A stretch of DNA of 64,000 nt. Source: Chiayiivirga flava. Lineage in GTDB: Bacteria > Pseudomonadota > Gammaproteobacteria > Xanthomonadales > Xanthomonadaceae. Shown here in pieces: positions 29,370 to 39,099 of the stretch (position 1 is its first letter; every line of letters begins with the position of its first letter). The DNA lies in the NCBI RefSeq assembly GCF_014202825.1, contig NZ_JACHHP010000002.1, positions 930,001 to 994,000 of the forward strand. Reading direction: 5' to 3'. The position numbers and the translations under genes were made by a program. The notes beneath the pieces were generated by a model that was not told the origin of the DNA, did no database searches, and saw nothing but the letters and a program-made list of their open reading frames with translations.

Positions 29370-31265
29370 TCAGGCCCGGTCGTTGCGCAGCGCGCGGACC
29401 TTCGCTTCGAGCGCGGGCGCGGTGGCCTGCTCCGGCGCGATCGGTGCATCGGCCACGATGCCGATGCGCGCCCGGATCCGCCGCGGCAGCCGCATCCGGC
29501 GCAGCGGTCCGCCATCGGCCAGCGCGTTGCGCCGGCTCCACATGCTCTGCCACATGCCGCATAGCGCCATCGGCACCACCGGCACCGGGCGCGCGGCGAG
29601 GATGCGCTCGACGCCGCCGCGGAACGGGGCGATCTCGCCATCTTTCGTGAGCGCGCCTTCGGGAAAGATGCCGACGATCTCGCCCGCCGCCAGCGCCGCG
29701 TCGATCTGCTCGAACGCGCGCTCCATCACGGCCGCATCCTCCTTTGCGCCCGCGATCGGAATCGCGCGCGCGGCGCGGAACACCAGGTTCATGCCGGGGA
29801 TGTCGAAGATCCGGTAATACATGACGAACCGCGTCGGCCGCGGCACCGCGCCCATGATCAGCAGCGCGTCCATGTAGCTGACGTGGTTGCAGACCAGCAG
29901 CGCGGGCCCCTCCGCCGGGATGTGTTCGAGGCCGCGCAGCTCGATGCGGTAGAGCATCTTCACCACCAGCCAGCTGGCGAAGCGCGCAACGAATTCGGGC
30001 ACCATCGCGAAGATGGCCACGGCCACCGCCACGTTCACGAGCGCCAGCGCCAGCCACAGCTGCGGAACGTTGAAGCCGGCCTGCAGCAGGGCCACGGCGA
30101 ATGCCGCGGCGGCGATCATGAACACGCCGTTGAGCAGGTTGTTGGCCGCGATCACGCGCGCCAGACGGTCGCGCCGGGTGCGCTGCTGGATCAGCGCGTA
30201 CAGCGGCACGGTGAAGAAGCCGGCCGACACGCCGAGCACGAGCAGGTCGGCACACAGGCGCAGGGTGCCCGGCGCCTGCAGCAGCGCACGCCACGGCAGC
30301 CCGGTGACCGCCGCGATCTGCGGCCGTGCGAGATAAAGATCGACCAGCGTCAGCGTGATGCCGAGCGCACCGAGCGGCACCAGGCCGATTTCCACCGTGC
30401 GCCGCGACAGCCGCTCGCACAGCAGCGCGCCGGTGACGATGCCCAGCGCCGGACACGCCATCGCCAGCACCGCGGCGCCGGCGTCGCCGCCCAGATACAG
30501 GCGGGTGTAGCCCGGCAACTGCGCCAGCAGCACGGTGCCGACGAACCATGCCCAGCTCACCCCGAGCACGGCCTGCAGCACGGCGCGGTCGCCGCGCAGC
30601 TGCGCGACGAGGTCGGCCACCGCGCGCAGCGGATTGCGATCGATGCGCAGCGCGGGCGCCGCGGCCGGTGCCTCGGGCACGGCGCGCGCGCACAACCATG
30701 CCGCCAGCGCCAGAATCACCAGCGCCGCGGCGGCGAACAGCGGCCCGTCCTCGCGCCGAGCCAGCAACCAGTCGCCGAGACCGGCGCCAAGCAGGATGCC
30801 GACGAAGGTGCTCGTCACCACCAGCGCGTTGCCGCCGATCAGCTCCTGCGGTCGCAGCACGCGCGGCAGCAGCGAATACTTCAGCGGGCCGAACAGCGCG
30901 GTCAGCACGCCGTAACCGCACAGCGCGCCCAGCAGCAACGCCAGCGACCCGGACAACAACCCCGCCGCGGCGCAGAGCGCGATGCCGATGCCGGCCAGAT
31001 GCAGCCGCCGCACGAGCCGCGCATTCTCGCGCGCTTCCACCCACTGCCCGGCGAACGCGGAAAACACCAGCAGCGGCAGCACGAACAGCATCGCCGCGAG
31101 GTTGGAATAGATGTCGATCTCGCCGCTGCGCAGACCCGCGTGCGACACCACGAACATCACCAGCGCGGCGCGAAACAGATTGCCGGCAAACGCGTCGATG
31201 GCCTGCACCGCGAACAGCGGCAGGAAACGGCGTTGACGCAGCAGCGAAAACTGGGATCGGGCCAT
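29370..31265 (-). CDS. Lysophospholipid transporter (LplT-like MFS) fused to PlsC-type acyltransferase
   Basis: 631 aa. Residues 1-425 form a 12-helix MFS unit of the LplT type. The C-terminal 200 residues are a PlsC domain with catalytic H-x4-D at His461-Asp466 (NHVSYMD), the FPEG motif at 534-537 and RGGVERI. The pairing recalls the LplT plus Aas system, which flips lysophospholipids inward and re-acylates them. Here the AMP-binding acyl-ACP synthetase part of Aas is missing, so an acyl-ACP or acyl-CoA donor would be made elsewhere. Membrane phospholipid repair is the likely role. Confidence 0.9.
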   Translation of the reverse strand: MARSQFSLLRQRRFLPLFAVQAIDAFAGNLFRAALVMFVVSHAGLRSGEIDIYSNLAAMLFVLPLLVFSAFAGQWVEARENARLVRRLHLAGIGIALCAAAGLLSGSLALLLGALCGYGVLTALFGPLKYSLLPRVLRPQELIGGNALVVTSTFVGILLGAGLGDWLLARREDGPLFAAAALVILALAAWLCARAVPEAPAAAPALRIDRNPLRAVADLVAQLRGDRAVLQAVLGVSWAWFVGTVLLAQLPGYTRLYLGGDAGAAVLAMACPALGIVTGALLCERLSRRTVEIGLVPLGALGITLTLVDLYLARPQIAAVTGLPWRALLQAPGTLRLCADLLVLGVSAGFFTVPLYALIQQRTRRDRLARVIAANNLLNGVFMIAAAAFAVALLQAGFNVPQLWLALALVNVAVAVAIFAMVPEFVARFASWLVVKMLYRIELRGLEHIPAEGPALLVCNHVSYMDALLIMGAVPRPTRFVMYYRIFDIPGMNLVFRAARAIPIAGAKEDAAVMERAFEQIDAALAAGEIVGIFPEGALTKDGEIAPFRGGVERILAARPVPVVPMALCGMWQSMWSRRNALADGGPLRRMRLPRRIRARIGIVADAPIAPEQATAPALEAKVRALRNDRA

Positions 31266-31325
31266 GCGCGCAAGCCTAGCAGCGGACGCTCACGCGGCGG
31301 GCGGCGCGTGCGCGCCGGCCGCCGG

Positions 31326-32150
31326 TCAGGGGCGCGTGGTCGGCGGCTTGCAGTCGTCCAGGCCGAACGTGGTGGTCAACTGCCGCAGTGCGGCGTCGCC
31401 GTCGGGAAAACGCACCTCGACGCCGTCCACCGACAGCACCGCATCGCCGCAGCCCAGGTATTCGAAGCGCGCCGTGCCCGCCGCCGTCGTCTGCACCGGT
31501 GCGCTGCCGGCGGCGCTGCTGCGCGTCAGCGGCACGGTCAGCACCGCGTCCTCGAACTTGCCCGCGCCGGTGAGCCACAGCGGCGCGCCGTCCGGCGAGA
31601 GCGTGGCGAGGAACAGCACCGCGGTCGGCTCGGCATGCCCGGCATCGGGCGCGAGGCTGAGCGAGACGCCGGTGCCGGGCGCGTCCGGATCGAACCAGGT
31701 ACCGGACACGGCCGGATCTGGCGTGTGGCCCACGACGGCCCAGTCGACGTAGGCGAGATCGTCTTCGCCGACCAGGTCGAAGGTCTGCAGCACCAGCGTG
31801 GTGCCACGCTGCAGGTGGCCCAGCTCGATGGCGGTGAGCGCGTCCGGCTGCAGCACGGCGGGACACACGTCCGACTCGGGCGGCAGCAGCGAATACGCGA
31901 CCGTGATCGTCTCGACGACGCCCTGCGACCCCTCTGCAGGCGCGCCGCGCGTGACCACGGGCGGGTTCGCGGGATCGAGTCGGGGTTTGCCGCAATTGGT
32001 CGCGAACAGCGCGTAGAACATGTCGGCGGTGGACGCCGGCACCGCCGGATGCAGCGCGGGCGCCAGCGGCACGTCGATGGCGGCGGCGAACGGCGCGGCC
32101 GCGAGCAACGCGGGCAGGCCGACGATCCGGGCAAGGGAGGAAAGACGCAT
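31326..32150 (-). CDS. Secreted hypothetical protein with GxWFxPxxxGxG-type beta domain
   Basis: 274 aa from an ATG with AAGGAG in front; a 24-residue longer form has no such site. A signal peptide ends in AAAID. The body contains SGTWFDPDAPGTGVSLSL followed by AVLFLATLSPDGAPLWLTG. That module, roughly SGxWFxPxxxGxG then GxPxWxxG, recurs in secreted proteins of Xanthomonadales and has no known activity. Cysteines at CGKP, VCPA, GCGD and DDCK probably pair after export. It is surrounded by genes of its own strand but has 126 bases before the purD stop, so it probably has its own promoter. Confidence 0.7.
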   Translation of the reverse strand: MRLSSLARIVGLPALLAAAPFAAAIDVPLAPALHPAVPASTADMFYALFATNCGKPRLDPANPPVVTRGAPAEGSQGVVETITVAYSLLPPESDVCPAVLQPDALTAIELGHLQRGTTLVLQTFDLVGEDDLAYVDWAVVGHTPDPAVSGTWFDPDAPGTGVSLSLAPDAGHAEPTAVLFLATLSPDGAPLWLTGAGKFEDAVLTVPLTRSSAAGSAPVQTTAAGTARFEYLGCGDAVLSVDGVEVRFPDGDAALRQLTTTFGLDDCKPPTTRP

Positions 32151-32276
32151 CGCAGACTCCTTGCAGAGGCGGGGACGGTCGCGCGCAGAGGCCGGACGGC
32201 TGTGCGATGCGGAAGCGTGCATCGCGACGGACCGGCCGCCGTCGCGCCGTGCCCGGAGTGTAGCGCGGTCCGGCGC

Positions 32277-33563
32277 TCAGTCCGCCTTGCGCGCGATCGC
32301 GCGCCAGCCGATGTCGTTGCGGTGGAACTCGCCGTCCCACGTGATGGCCGCGGTGGCGGTGTACGCGCGCCGTTGCGCGTCGGCGATGTCGTCGCCGAGC
32401 GCACACACCGTCAGCACGCGGCCACCGCTGGTCACGACAACGCCGTCGCGCAGACGCGTGCCGGCATGAAACACCTTGCTGCCGTCGGCCACCGGCGCGT
32501 CGAGCCCGGCGATGACGTCGCCGCCGCGCGGCGCGTCGGGATAGTTCGCCGCCGCCATCACCACGCCGAGCGACGGGCGCGGATCCCAGTCCGCCTCGAC
32601 CGCAGCGAGGCGGCCGTCGATCGCGGCGTCGATCAGGTCGACCAGATCGCTGCGCAGCCGCAGCATCACCGGTTGCGTTTCAGGATCGCCGAACCGCACG
32701 TTGAATTCGATCACCTTCGGCGCGCCGTCGCGATCGATCATGAGCCCGGCGTACAGGAAGCCCGTGAACGGCACGCCGTCCGCGATCATGCCGCGCACCG
32801 TGGGCTCGACGATCTCGCGCATCACGCGTGCATGCACCGCGGGCGTGACCACCGGCGCGGGCGAGTACGCGCCCATGCCGCCGGTGTTCGGGCCGGTGTC
32901 GCCGTCGCCGACGCGCTTGTGGTCCTGGCTCGTCGCCATCGGCAGCGCGTGCGTGCCGTCGACCATCGAGATGAAACTCGCTTCCTCGCCGTCGAGGAAC
33001 TCCTCGATCACCACACGCGCGCCGGCCGCGCCGAACGCATTGCCCGACAGCATGTCGCGCACCGCGTCGGCCGCCTCGGCGAGCGTGGTCGCGACCACGA
33101 CGCCCTTGCCGGCCGCCAGCCCGTCGGCCTTCACCACGATCGGCGCGCCGCGCGCGTGCAGGTAGGCGATCGCCGGATCGACGTCGGTGAACACCGCGTA
33201 GTGCGCGGTGGGAATGCCGTGCCGCGCGAGGAAGTCCTTCGCGAAGGCCTTGCTGCCCTCGAGCTGCGCGGCCGCGGCCGTCGGCCCGAAGATGCGCAAA
33301 CCGGCGGCGCGGAACCGATCGACCACACCCGCGACCAGCGGGACCTCCGGCCCCACCACGGTCAGCGCCACGCCCTCGCGCTGCGCGAGCGCGAGCAGGC
33401 CGTCGATGTCGTTCGCGGCGATGTCGGCATTGCGGCATCCGGCTTCGGTCGCGGTGCCCGCGTTGCCGGGCGCGACGATGACCTCGTTCACCCGCGGCGA
33501 CTGCGCGAGCTTCCACGCGAGTGCATGTTCGCGGCCACCGCCGCCGATGACGAGAAGTTTCAC
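32277..33563 (-). CDS. purD: Phosphoribosylamine-glycine ligase
   Basis: 428 aa, standard length. The N-terminal Rossmann-like start [14 protein letters not shown], the ATP-grasp core (PIVVKADGLAAGKGV, FLDGEEAS, DGDTGPNTGGMGAYSP) and the metal site EFNVRFGDPETQ are intact. It makes glycinamide ribonucleotide, step 2 of purine synthesis. The start is GTG at 33563, and its first four bases overlap the stop of the antiporter gene (GTGA), so it is coupled to the purH operon through that gene. Confidence 0.97.
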   Translation of the reverse strand: MKLLVIGGGGREHALAWKLAQSPRVNEVIVAPGNAGTATEAGCRNADIAANDIDGLLALAQREGVALTVVGPEVPLVAGVVDRFRAAGLRIFGPTAAAAQLEGSKAFAKDFLARHGIPTAHYAVFTDVDPAIAYLHARGAPIVVKADGLAAGKGVVVATTLAEAADAVRDMLSGNAFGAAGARVVIEEFLDGEEASFISMVDGTHALPMATSQDHKRVGDGDTGPNTGGMGAYSPAPVVTPAVHARVMREIVEPTVRGMIADGVPFTGFLYAGLMIDRDGAPKVIEFNVRFGDPETQPVMLRLRSDLVDLIDAAIDGRLAAVEADWDPRPSLGVVMAAANYPDAPRGGDVIAGLDAPVADGSKVFHAGTRLRDGVVVTSGGRVLTVCALGDDIADAQRRAYTATAAITWDGEFHRNDIGWRAIARKAD

Positions 33564-34642
33564 GAGGCGTCGTTCCCGAAAGATGGCCGCGATTGCAGGC
33601 GATAGGCGCGCAGCGTCACGACGGCCAGAGTGATGAACGTCAGTGGCAGCACGAAGGCGAACATGGCCATGCTGAACGTGGGCAGCGCGTCGTGGTGTGC
33701 CGCCTGCAGCAGCAGATAGGCCATGTAGGCGAGATAGAAACCGAAGAAGAGCGTGCCTTCCCAGCGCGCGATGCAGTGCCCGGTGAAGAAGATCGGCAGG
33801 CAGGCGAAGGCCACGGCGGCCATGACCGGAAGATCGAAGCGGATGGCCGCGTCGCTCACCGGAACGCCGTCCGGCGCCACGCCCGCGCTGATGCCGAGCA
33901 CCAGCAGCAGATTGAAGATGTTGCTGCCCACGATGTTGCCGACCGCCATCTCGCGTTCGCCCCGGATCGCCGCGAGCATGGAGGTGGCGATCTCCGGCAG
34001 CGATGTTCCCACCGCCACGACGGTCAGCCCGATCACCAGTTCTCCCACACCCAGTCCGGTCGCGATCGACACCGCCGCCTGCACCAGCAGTTGCGCGCCA
34101 AGGACGAGCAGAGCCAGGCCTGCGGCCATGAAGAGCAGATTCACCCACCACGTGCCCGGGGGCGGAGGCGCTTCACCGCCGATGGCACCCTTCGTCCGGC
34201 GTCGTCCGATGCGCACGAGGGCGACGGTATAGACGACGGCGCAGGCGATCAGGAGCGTGCCTTCCCAGCGCGCAATCACGCCATCGAGCGCCATCGCGCA
34301 AACGCCGAGCGAGACGGCGATCATGACCGGCACGTCGACCCGGATCAGCTGCCGGTTCACGATCAGCGGCGCGATCATCGCAGTCAGTCCGAGGATCAGC
34401 AGCACGTTGGCGATGTTGCTTCCCACCACGTTGCCGAGCGCGATGTCGGGCGCGCCACGCACCGCCGCATCCACCGTGATGGCGAGTTCCGGCGTGCTGG
34501 TTCCGAAGGCGACGACGGTCAGCCCGATCACCAGCGGCGAGAGGCCGACGGCGAGCGCCAGGCGCGAGGCGCCCCGGATCAGGGCTTCGGCCCCGACCAG
34601 AAGCAGCACCAGGCCACCGAGCAGGAGAAGCGTCTCTTGCAT
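33560..34642 (-). CDS. Calcium/sodium antiporter (CaxA/YrbG family)
   Basis: 360 aa with about ten membrane helices in two inverted halves. Each half carries the Na_Ca_ex alpha-repeat: [14 protein letters not shown] with [10 protein letters not shown] in the first and [14 protein letters not shown] with [10 protein letters not shown] in the second. The acidic and amide residues that coordinate cations are kept. It exports Ca2+ in exchange for Na+ or H+. Its place between purH (three-base gap) and purD (four-base overlap) is unusual, since these two purine genes are normally adjacent. Confidence 0.92.
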   Translation of the reverse strand: MQETLLLLGGLVLLLVGAEALIRGASRLALAVGLSPLVIGLTVVAFGTSTPELAITVDAAVRGAPDIALGNVVGSNIANVLLILGLTAMIAPLIVNRQLIRVDVPVMIAVSLGVCAMALDGVIARWEGTLLIACAVVYTVALVRIGRRRTKGAIGGEAPPPPGTWWVNLLFMAAGLALLVLGAQLLVQAAVSIATGLGVGELVIGLTVVAVGTSLPEIATSMLAAIRGEREMAVGNIVGSNIFNLLLVLGISAGVAPDGVPVSDAAIRFDLPVMAAVAFACLPIFFTGHCIARWEGTLFFGFYLAYMAYLLLQAAHHDALPTFSMAMFAFVLPLTFITLAVVTLRAYRLQSRPSFGNDAS

Positions 34643-34645
34643 GGC

Positions 34646-36235
34646 TCAGTGGCGGAAGTGGCGCCGACCGGTGAACACCATCGCCATGCCGTGCTCGTCG
34701 GCGGCGGCAATGACTTCGTCGTCGCGCATCGAGCCTCCGGGCTGGATCACCGCCGCAATGCCGGCTGCCGCTGCGGCGTCGATGCCGTCGCGGAACGGGA
34801 AGAACGCATCGCTGGCCATCACCGAGCCCGGCACGTCGAGGCGCGCGTCGGCGGCCTTGATCGCGGCGATCCGCGCGCTGATGACGCGGCTCATCTGGCC
34901 GGCGCCGATGCCGATGGTCTGCAGGTCCCGCGCGTAGACGATGGCGTTCGATTTCACGTGCATCGCCACCTTCCACGCGAACAGCAGATCGCGCAGCTCG
35001 CGCGCGGCGGGTGCGCGCCGGGTGACCACGCGCAGATCGTCGACGGTCAGCGCGTCGCTGTCCGCATCCTGCACCAGCAGGCCGCCGGCGATGCGCTTGA
35101 ACTCGAGCGACGGCGCGGCCGGCGCGAACGCGCCGGTGGCGAGCACGCGCACGTTCGGCTTCTTCGCGAAGTGCGGCAGCGCATCCGCGGCGATCGACGG
35201 CGCCAGCACCACTTCGACGAACTGGCGCTTGAGGATCTCGGCAGCGGTGGCGGCATCGAGTTCGCGGTTGAACGCGATGATGCCGCCGAAGGCCGACGTG
35301 GCGTCGACGGCGTAGGCACGGTCGTAGGCATCGCCGATGCCGGCGGCCACGGCGACGCCGCACGGGTTGGCGTGCTTGACGATCACGCAGGCCGGCGCGT
35401 CGAAGGCCTTCACGCATTCGAGCGCGGCATCGGCGTCGGCGAGATTGTTGTAGCTGAGCTCCTTGCCCTGCACGAAGCGCGCGGTGGCGACGATGCCGCT
35501 TTCCGCCGCGGCGTTGCGCTCGACGTACAGCGCACCGCGCTGGTGCGGGTTCTCGCCGTAGCGCAGCGCGCTCGAAAGCGAAAACGCCGGATGCAGCGTC
35601 TGCGGCCACGCCGCCGGGGTCGCCGGATCGTCGGCGCGCGGCGACAGCCACTGGGCGATCTGTCCGTCGTAGCGGCTGGTGTGGGCGTAGGTCTTCGCCG
35701 CGAAGCTGCGGCGTTGCGTCAGCGTGGTGCCGCCGTGCGCGAGTGCGTCGCGCAGCAGCGCGTAATCGCCCGGCTCGGTGACGACGGCGACGCGTGCGTG
35801 GTTCTTCGCCGCCGCGCGCAGCATCGCCGGGCCGCCGATGTCGATGTTCTCCACCGCGTCGTCGTAGCTGCAGCCGTCCTGCGCGACGGTCGCCTCGAAC
35901 GGATACAGGTTCACCACGAGAAGATCGATCGGTGCGATGCCGTGCTGCGCCATCACCGCATCGTCGGTGCCGCTGCGCCCGAGCAGGCCGCCGTGGATCG
36001 CCGGATGCAGCGTCTTGACGCGGCCGTCCATGATTTCGGGGAAGCCGGTCACGTCGCTGACGTCGCGCACCGCGAGGCCGGCCTCGCGCAGCGCGCGCGC
36101 GGTGCCGCCGGTCGACAGCAGTTCCACGCCCGCGGCGGCCAGCGCGCGGGCCAGCTCGATCACGCCGGTCTTGTCGGACACGGACAGCAGCGCACGGCGG
36201 ATCGGAACGCGGTCCACGGGGGAAGACTCGGTCAT
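34646..36235 (-). CDS. purH: Bifunctional AICAR transformylase / IMP cyclohydrolase
   Basis: 529 aa. The N-terminal cyclohydrolase (MGS-like) domain shows [15 protein letters not shown] and [12 protein letters not shown]. The C-terminal transformylase shows KHANPCG and [10 protein letters not shown], and ends GRRHFRH. It completes purine synthesis to IMP using 10-formyl-tetrahydrofolate. It follows fis by 148 bases on the same strand, in the conserved fis-purH-purD order of Xanthomonadales. Confidence 0.97.
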   Translation of the reverse strand: MTESSPVDRVPIRRALLSVSDKTGVIELARALAAAGVELLSTGGTARALREAGLAVRDVSDVTGFPEIMDGRVKTLHPAIHGGLLGRSGTDDAVMAQHGIAPIDLLVVNLYPFEATVAQDGCSYDDAVENIDIGGPAMLRAAAKNHARVAVVTEPGDYALLRDALAHGGTTLTQRRSFAAKTYAHTSRYDGQIAQWLSPRADDPATPAAWPQTLHPAFSLSSALRYGENPHQRGALYVERNAAAESGIVATARFVQGKELSYNNLADADAALECVKAFDAPACVIVKHANPCGVAVAAGIGDAYDRAYAVDATSAFGGIIAFNRELDAATAAEILKRQFVEVVLAPSIAADALPHFAKKPNVRVLATGAFAPAAPSLEFKRIAGGLLVQDADSDALTVDDLRVVTRRAPAARELRDLLFAWKVAMHVKSNAIVYARDLQTIGIGAGQMSRVISARIAAIKAADARLDVPGSVMASDAFFPFRDGIDAAAAAGIAAVIQPGGSMRDDEVIAAADEHGMAMVFTGRRHFRH

Positions 36236-36383
36236 GGTTCGGTGCGCGACGGGAGGATCGCGAATTATAGCGGCTCGGGGACGAGGTGCCGGTGCGACTG
36301 CGTGTCGCGAAACGGCGGAGCAACCACTGCAGCGACGCCCGTCACGTGCCGAGCGGGTCCGGCACGGCGGCCGACTGCGGACG

Positions 36384-36671
36384 CTAGACCAGCCCGTGCT
36401 CGCGCAGCTTCTTGCGCAGCGTGGCGCGGTTGAGGCCGAGCGCGGCGGCGGCGCGGGTCTGGTTGCCGTCGCAATGCCGCATCACCTCGCGGAACAGCGG
36501 GGCCTCGACCTCGCGCAGCACCAGATCGTACAGATCGTCGGCGGGGCAATCGTCCAGATCGCTCAGGTAGCGTCGGACCGCACGCGCCACGTACTCGCGC
36601 AACGCCGCGGGCGGCGGCGACGACGAATCGACGGACGCGGAATCCGTGCGGTGCGATGAGGGGACGTTCAA
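36384..36671 (-). CDS. fis: DNA-binding protein Fis
   Basis: 95 aa from a TTG start. The C-terminal helix-turn-helix ([17 protein letters not shown]) and the preceding core [16 protein letters not shown] plus [15 protein letters not shown] match E. coli Fis closely. No ATG or GTG lies near the expected start; TTG at 36671 has GGAG nine bases upstream and gives the normal length, whereas the next in-frame ATG (36824) would add 51 basic residues. Fis bends DNA and activates rRNA, tRNA and growth-phase promoters. It is usually encoded with dusB or prmA; here prmA and a DUF3426 gene lie upstream. Confidence 0.92.
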   Translation of the reverse strand: MNVPSSHRTDSASVDSSSPPPAALREYVARAVRRYLSDLDDCPADDLYDLVLREVEAPLFREVMRHCDGNQTRAAAALGLNRATLRKKLREHGLV

Positions 36672-36902
36672 GATCCGTGACTCCGACAGCGTGACAGCGT
36701 GCGACTCGACCGCGCATCGTTGTCGATGCGTTCCACGGTGCCGTCGACGGCGACGCTTCTTCGACGGGGAAACGAGTTTAGCGCTGCCGATTGCGCTTGG
36801 CGAGCGCGACGATGGTGCAACCATGCACAAGACGGATGGCGGGGCGGATTTGTGCCGCATGTTTCCGATCCGCATGAAGGAGCGCGTGCAAGCGCGCGCC
36901 GG

Positions 36903-37658
36903 TCAATGGAAATCGAAGGCGAAGGCGACGGCCTGCTTGCCCGGATCCTGCACTTCGAGCGTGGCGCTGGCCGACTGGCCGGGCAGGAGCGTGGCCGAGT
37001 GATCGACGGCGCCCAGGTATTCGTCGGGCTGGAAGCGGCGCAGCGCGAGGGTCTTGCCGTTGAGGTCGGACAGGGCCAGTTCCAGCACTGGCCAGGCCTG
37101 CGGCCACGGCGCCGCGTTGCGGAAACTGGCGCTGATGAGCATCGCGTCGGGCACGGACGGATGCGGGCGCACGTCGCGCGTGAGCAGCTGCAGCGCGCGT
37201 GCGTCGTGCCACAGCGGCAGGTCGCAGCCGAGCGCTCCGCACAGGCGGGCAAGCAGCGGGCGCAGGCGCGGGTCGTCGGCAAGTTCGGCGCGTTGTGCCA
37301 GCACGATCTGCAGGCCCAGGGTCAGGCAGAGCAGGGCGCTTCCCGCCCACCACAGCGTGCGCATGCGCAGCGACCGCTCCGCGGCGGTGGCGGGACGTCG
37401 GCGCACGACGAAGCTGGGCGTGTCGGGCGAGGTGAGATCGAGCAGCGCCGGCGGCGCGGCGCGTGGCGGCTCGATGCGTGGCACCGCGCTCGCCGGCGCG
37501 ATGGGCGAGATGCTGCTCGACGCCGGCTCGTCGCTGAGCCGCTCCAGTGCGTCGAACTGGCGCTCGCAGAAGCCGCAGCGCAGCACGCCGCGGCCGCGCG
37601 CCAGCTGTTCGGGCGAGGGTTCGTAGACGGTGAGGCAGTACGGGCACTGGGTGAACAT
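36903..37658 (-). CDS. DUF3426 zinc-ribbon membrane protein
   Basis: 251 aa. The N-terminal MJ0042-type zinc ribbon has Cys5, Cys8, Cys28 and Cys31 (CPYC and CGFC). A disordered Pro/Ser-rich stretch, one transmembrane helix near residues 103-122, and a periplasmic DUF3426 beta domain with FRNAAPWPQAWPVLEL follow. Function is unknown, but the gene is conserved between prmA and fis in this order. It lies 44 bases after prmA on the same strand. Confidence 0.88.
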   Translation of the reverse strand: MFTQCPYCLTVYEPSPEQLARGRGVLRCGFCERQFDALERLSDEPASSSISPIAPASAVPRIEPPRAAPPALLDLTSPDTPSFVVRRRPATAAERSLRMRTLWWAGSALLCLTLGLQIVLAQRAELADDPRLRPLLARLCGALGCDLPLWHDARALQLLTRDVRPHPSVPDAMLISASFRNAAPWPQAWPVLELALSDLNGKTLALRRFQPDEYLGAVDHSATLLPGQSASATLEVQDPGKQAVAFAFDFH

Positions 37659-37702
37659 GGCGGCCGCGAGGCTAGCATGCGCCCGTGCGAGGGCGCATCG
37701 GC

Positions 37703-38611
37703 TCAGGGTTTGCGCACGCCGTCGATGCGGATCCAGTCGTCCTGCCGGGCCACGCGCAGGGCGTCGAACCATTCGCCGTAGCGCGCCAGCAGCTCGGGTT
37801 CCTGCCCGGCGAGGATGCCCGACAGCGCGATGCGACCGCCGGCACGCGTGCGCTGCGCGAGCAGCGGCGCGAGCGCGTCGAGCGCGACGGCGAGGATGTT
37901 CGCCACCACCACGTCGTACAACGCCGGCGATTCCTCGTGCGGCAGGAAGGCCGAGAGGCGTGCGCCGACATCGTTGCGTTCGGCGTTGTCGTGTGTCGCG
38001 ATCAGGGCCTGCGGGTCGTTGTCGATGCCGACGGCGCGCGCGGCGCCGAGCTTGAGCGCGGCGATGGCGAGGATGCCCGACCCGCAGCCGAAATCGAGCA
38101 CGGTGGTGCCGGCGAGCGCTTGCGCATCGAGCCATGCCAGGCACAGCGCGGTGGTGGGGTGCGTGCCGGTGCCGAAGGCAAGGCCCGGATCGAGCCGGAC
38201 GATGGCGGCGTCGGGCGTTCTCGCGGCGGCGGGCAGGTCCTGGTTCCACGGCACGATGAAGGTGCGCGCGCCGAACTGCATCGGGCGGAACTGGTCCATC
38301 CAGGCACGTTCCCAGTCTTCGTCGGCCACCTCGCGGAAGGCGGCGCCGGTGAGATCGAGTTCGGCATCGATGGCTTCGAGCGCGACCAGCACGAGTTCGG
38401 GCGAGGTCCCGTGCGCAAACAGCGCGGTCAGCGTCATCGCGCGCCACAGCGGCTGCTCGCCGACGCCGGGTTCGAAGATGGCCTGCTCGTCGGGCTCGTC
38501 GGCGTTGGCGTCCATCAGCGTGACCGACAGCGCACCGATGTCTTCGAGTGCGAGTTCCAGGCGCGGTTGCGCGGATTCGGTGCAGGGGAGGGTGAGTTCG
38601 AGGTAGGGCAT
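37703..38611 (-). CDS. prmA: Ribosomal protein L11 methyltransferase
   Basis: 302 aa. The N-terminal substrate-recognition domain (residues 1-100) is linked to a class I methyltransferase with FGTGTHPTT, the SAM loop [11 protein letters not shown], and VVVANILA. It trimethylates L11 at Lys and the N-terminus. An inverted repeat (GTCGCGGG...CCCGCGAC) and a palindromic repeat lie upstream, so its promoter is within or near those elements. Confidence 0.97.
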   Translation of the reverse strand: MPYLELTLPCTESAQPRLELALEDIGALSVTLMDANADEPDEQAIFEPGVGEQPLWRAMTLTALFAHGTSPELVLVALEAIDAELDLTGAAFREVADEDWERAWMDQFRPMQFGARTFIVPWNQDLPAAARTPDAAIVRLDPGLAFGTGTHPTTALCLAWLDAQALAGTTVLDFGCGSGILAIAALKLGAARAVGIDNDPQALIATHDNAERNDVGARLSAFLPHEESPALYDVVVANILAVALDALAPLLAQRTRAGGRIALSGILAGQEPELLARYGEWFDALRVARQDDWIRIDGVRKP

Positions 38612-38695
38612 GTATCCATTCCGGTGCGCGGCATCAGGCCGCGTTCAATTCCCGCAACCGAGTCGCGGGGCATTATTCCCGCGACCTCCACCACG

Positions 38696-38812
38696 CCGTC
38701 ATCCCGGCGCAGGCCGGGATCCAGTGACTCTTCTCGGTGTTGCGTTGATCGAACAGCAAGTCAGAGCAAACCGAGCAACGTCACTGGATCCCGGCGTGCG
38801 CCGGGATGACGG
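38696..38812. repeat. 117-bp inverted-repeat (MITE/BIME-like) element
   Basis: A 33-base left arm (38696-38728, starting CCGTCATCCCGGCGCAGG) and a 33-base right arm (38780-38812, ending CGCCGGGATGACGG) are reverse complements with one mismatch. The 51-base centre also has partial pairing (CTCGGT with ACCGAG). Each arm is itself a CCCGGC/GCCGGG hairpin. The CGTCATCCCGG...ATCCAGTGA type is a common dispersed repeat in Proteobacteria. It differs from the 5.5 kb and 42 kb repeats. The gap 38612-38844 holds this element and no gene. Confidence 0.8.
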
Positions 38813-38844
38813 GTGAACGATGTCGCCGACTCACTGTTTCGTCG

Positions 38845-39099
38845 TTACGCGCCGCGGTCGCTCACTTGATGGTCAGGAACGTGCAAAGGCTCCAACCGAC
38901 GCGCCAACAGGACAAAGGACACGTCCGGAGTCGGTTTGACCCGGTTCGCCGACAACAGGTCCGGAATCATCGCGGCCAATCGTTCCACCAGCGCCTCGAC
39001 GGTTTTTGCTTCGGTGGCGAGTCCGGGCACGTCACTCGACTCGGCAACCCAAACACACGCAACGCGATCCCAGGCGGCGTGAATCATCAGCGGCGCCAT
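38845..39099 (-). CDS. DUF1902 / HicB-like small protein
   Basis: 84 aa. The core runs from AAWDRVACVWVAESSDVPGL to the helix TVEALVERLAAMIPDLLSAN, which matches the DUF1902 pattern (partial HicB antitoxin fold: two strands then a helix ending in IPDLL). A tail with SFVLLARR follows. The ATG overlaps the accC stop by one base (TGATG), so it is translated by re-initiation after accC. No HicA-like toxin gene follows; a palindromic repeat occupies the space instead. Function: an orphan antitoxin-like or regulatory protein is inferred. Confidence 0.75.
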   Translation of the reverse strand: MAPLMIHAAWDRVACVWVAESSDVPGLATEAKTVEALVERLAAMIPDLLSANRVKPTPDVSFVLLARRLEPLHVPDHQVSDRGA

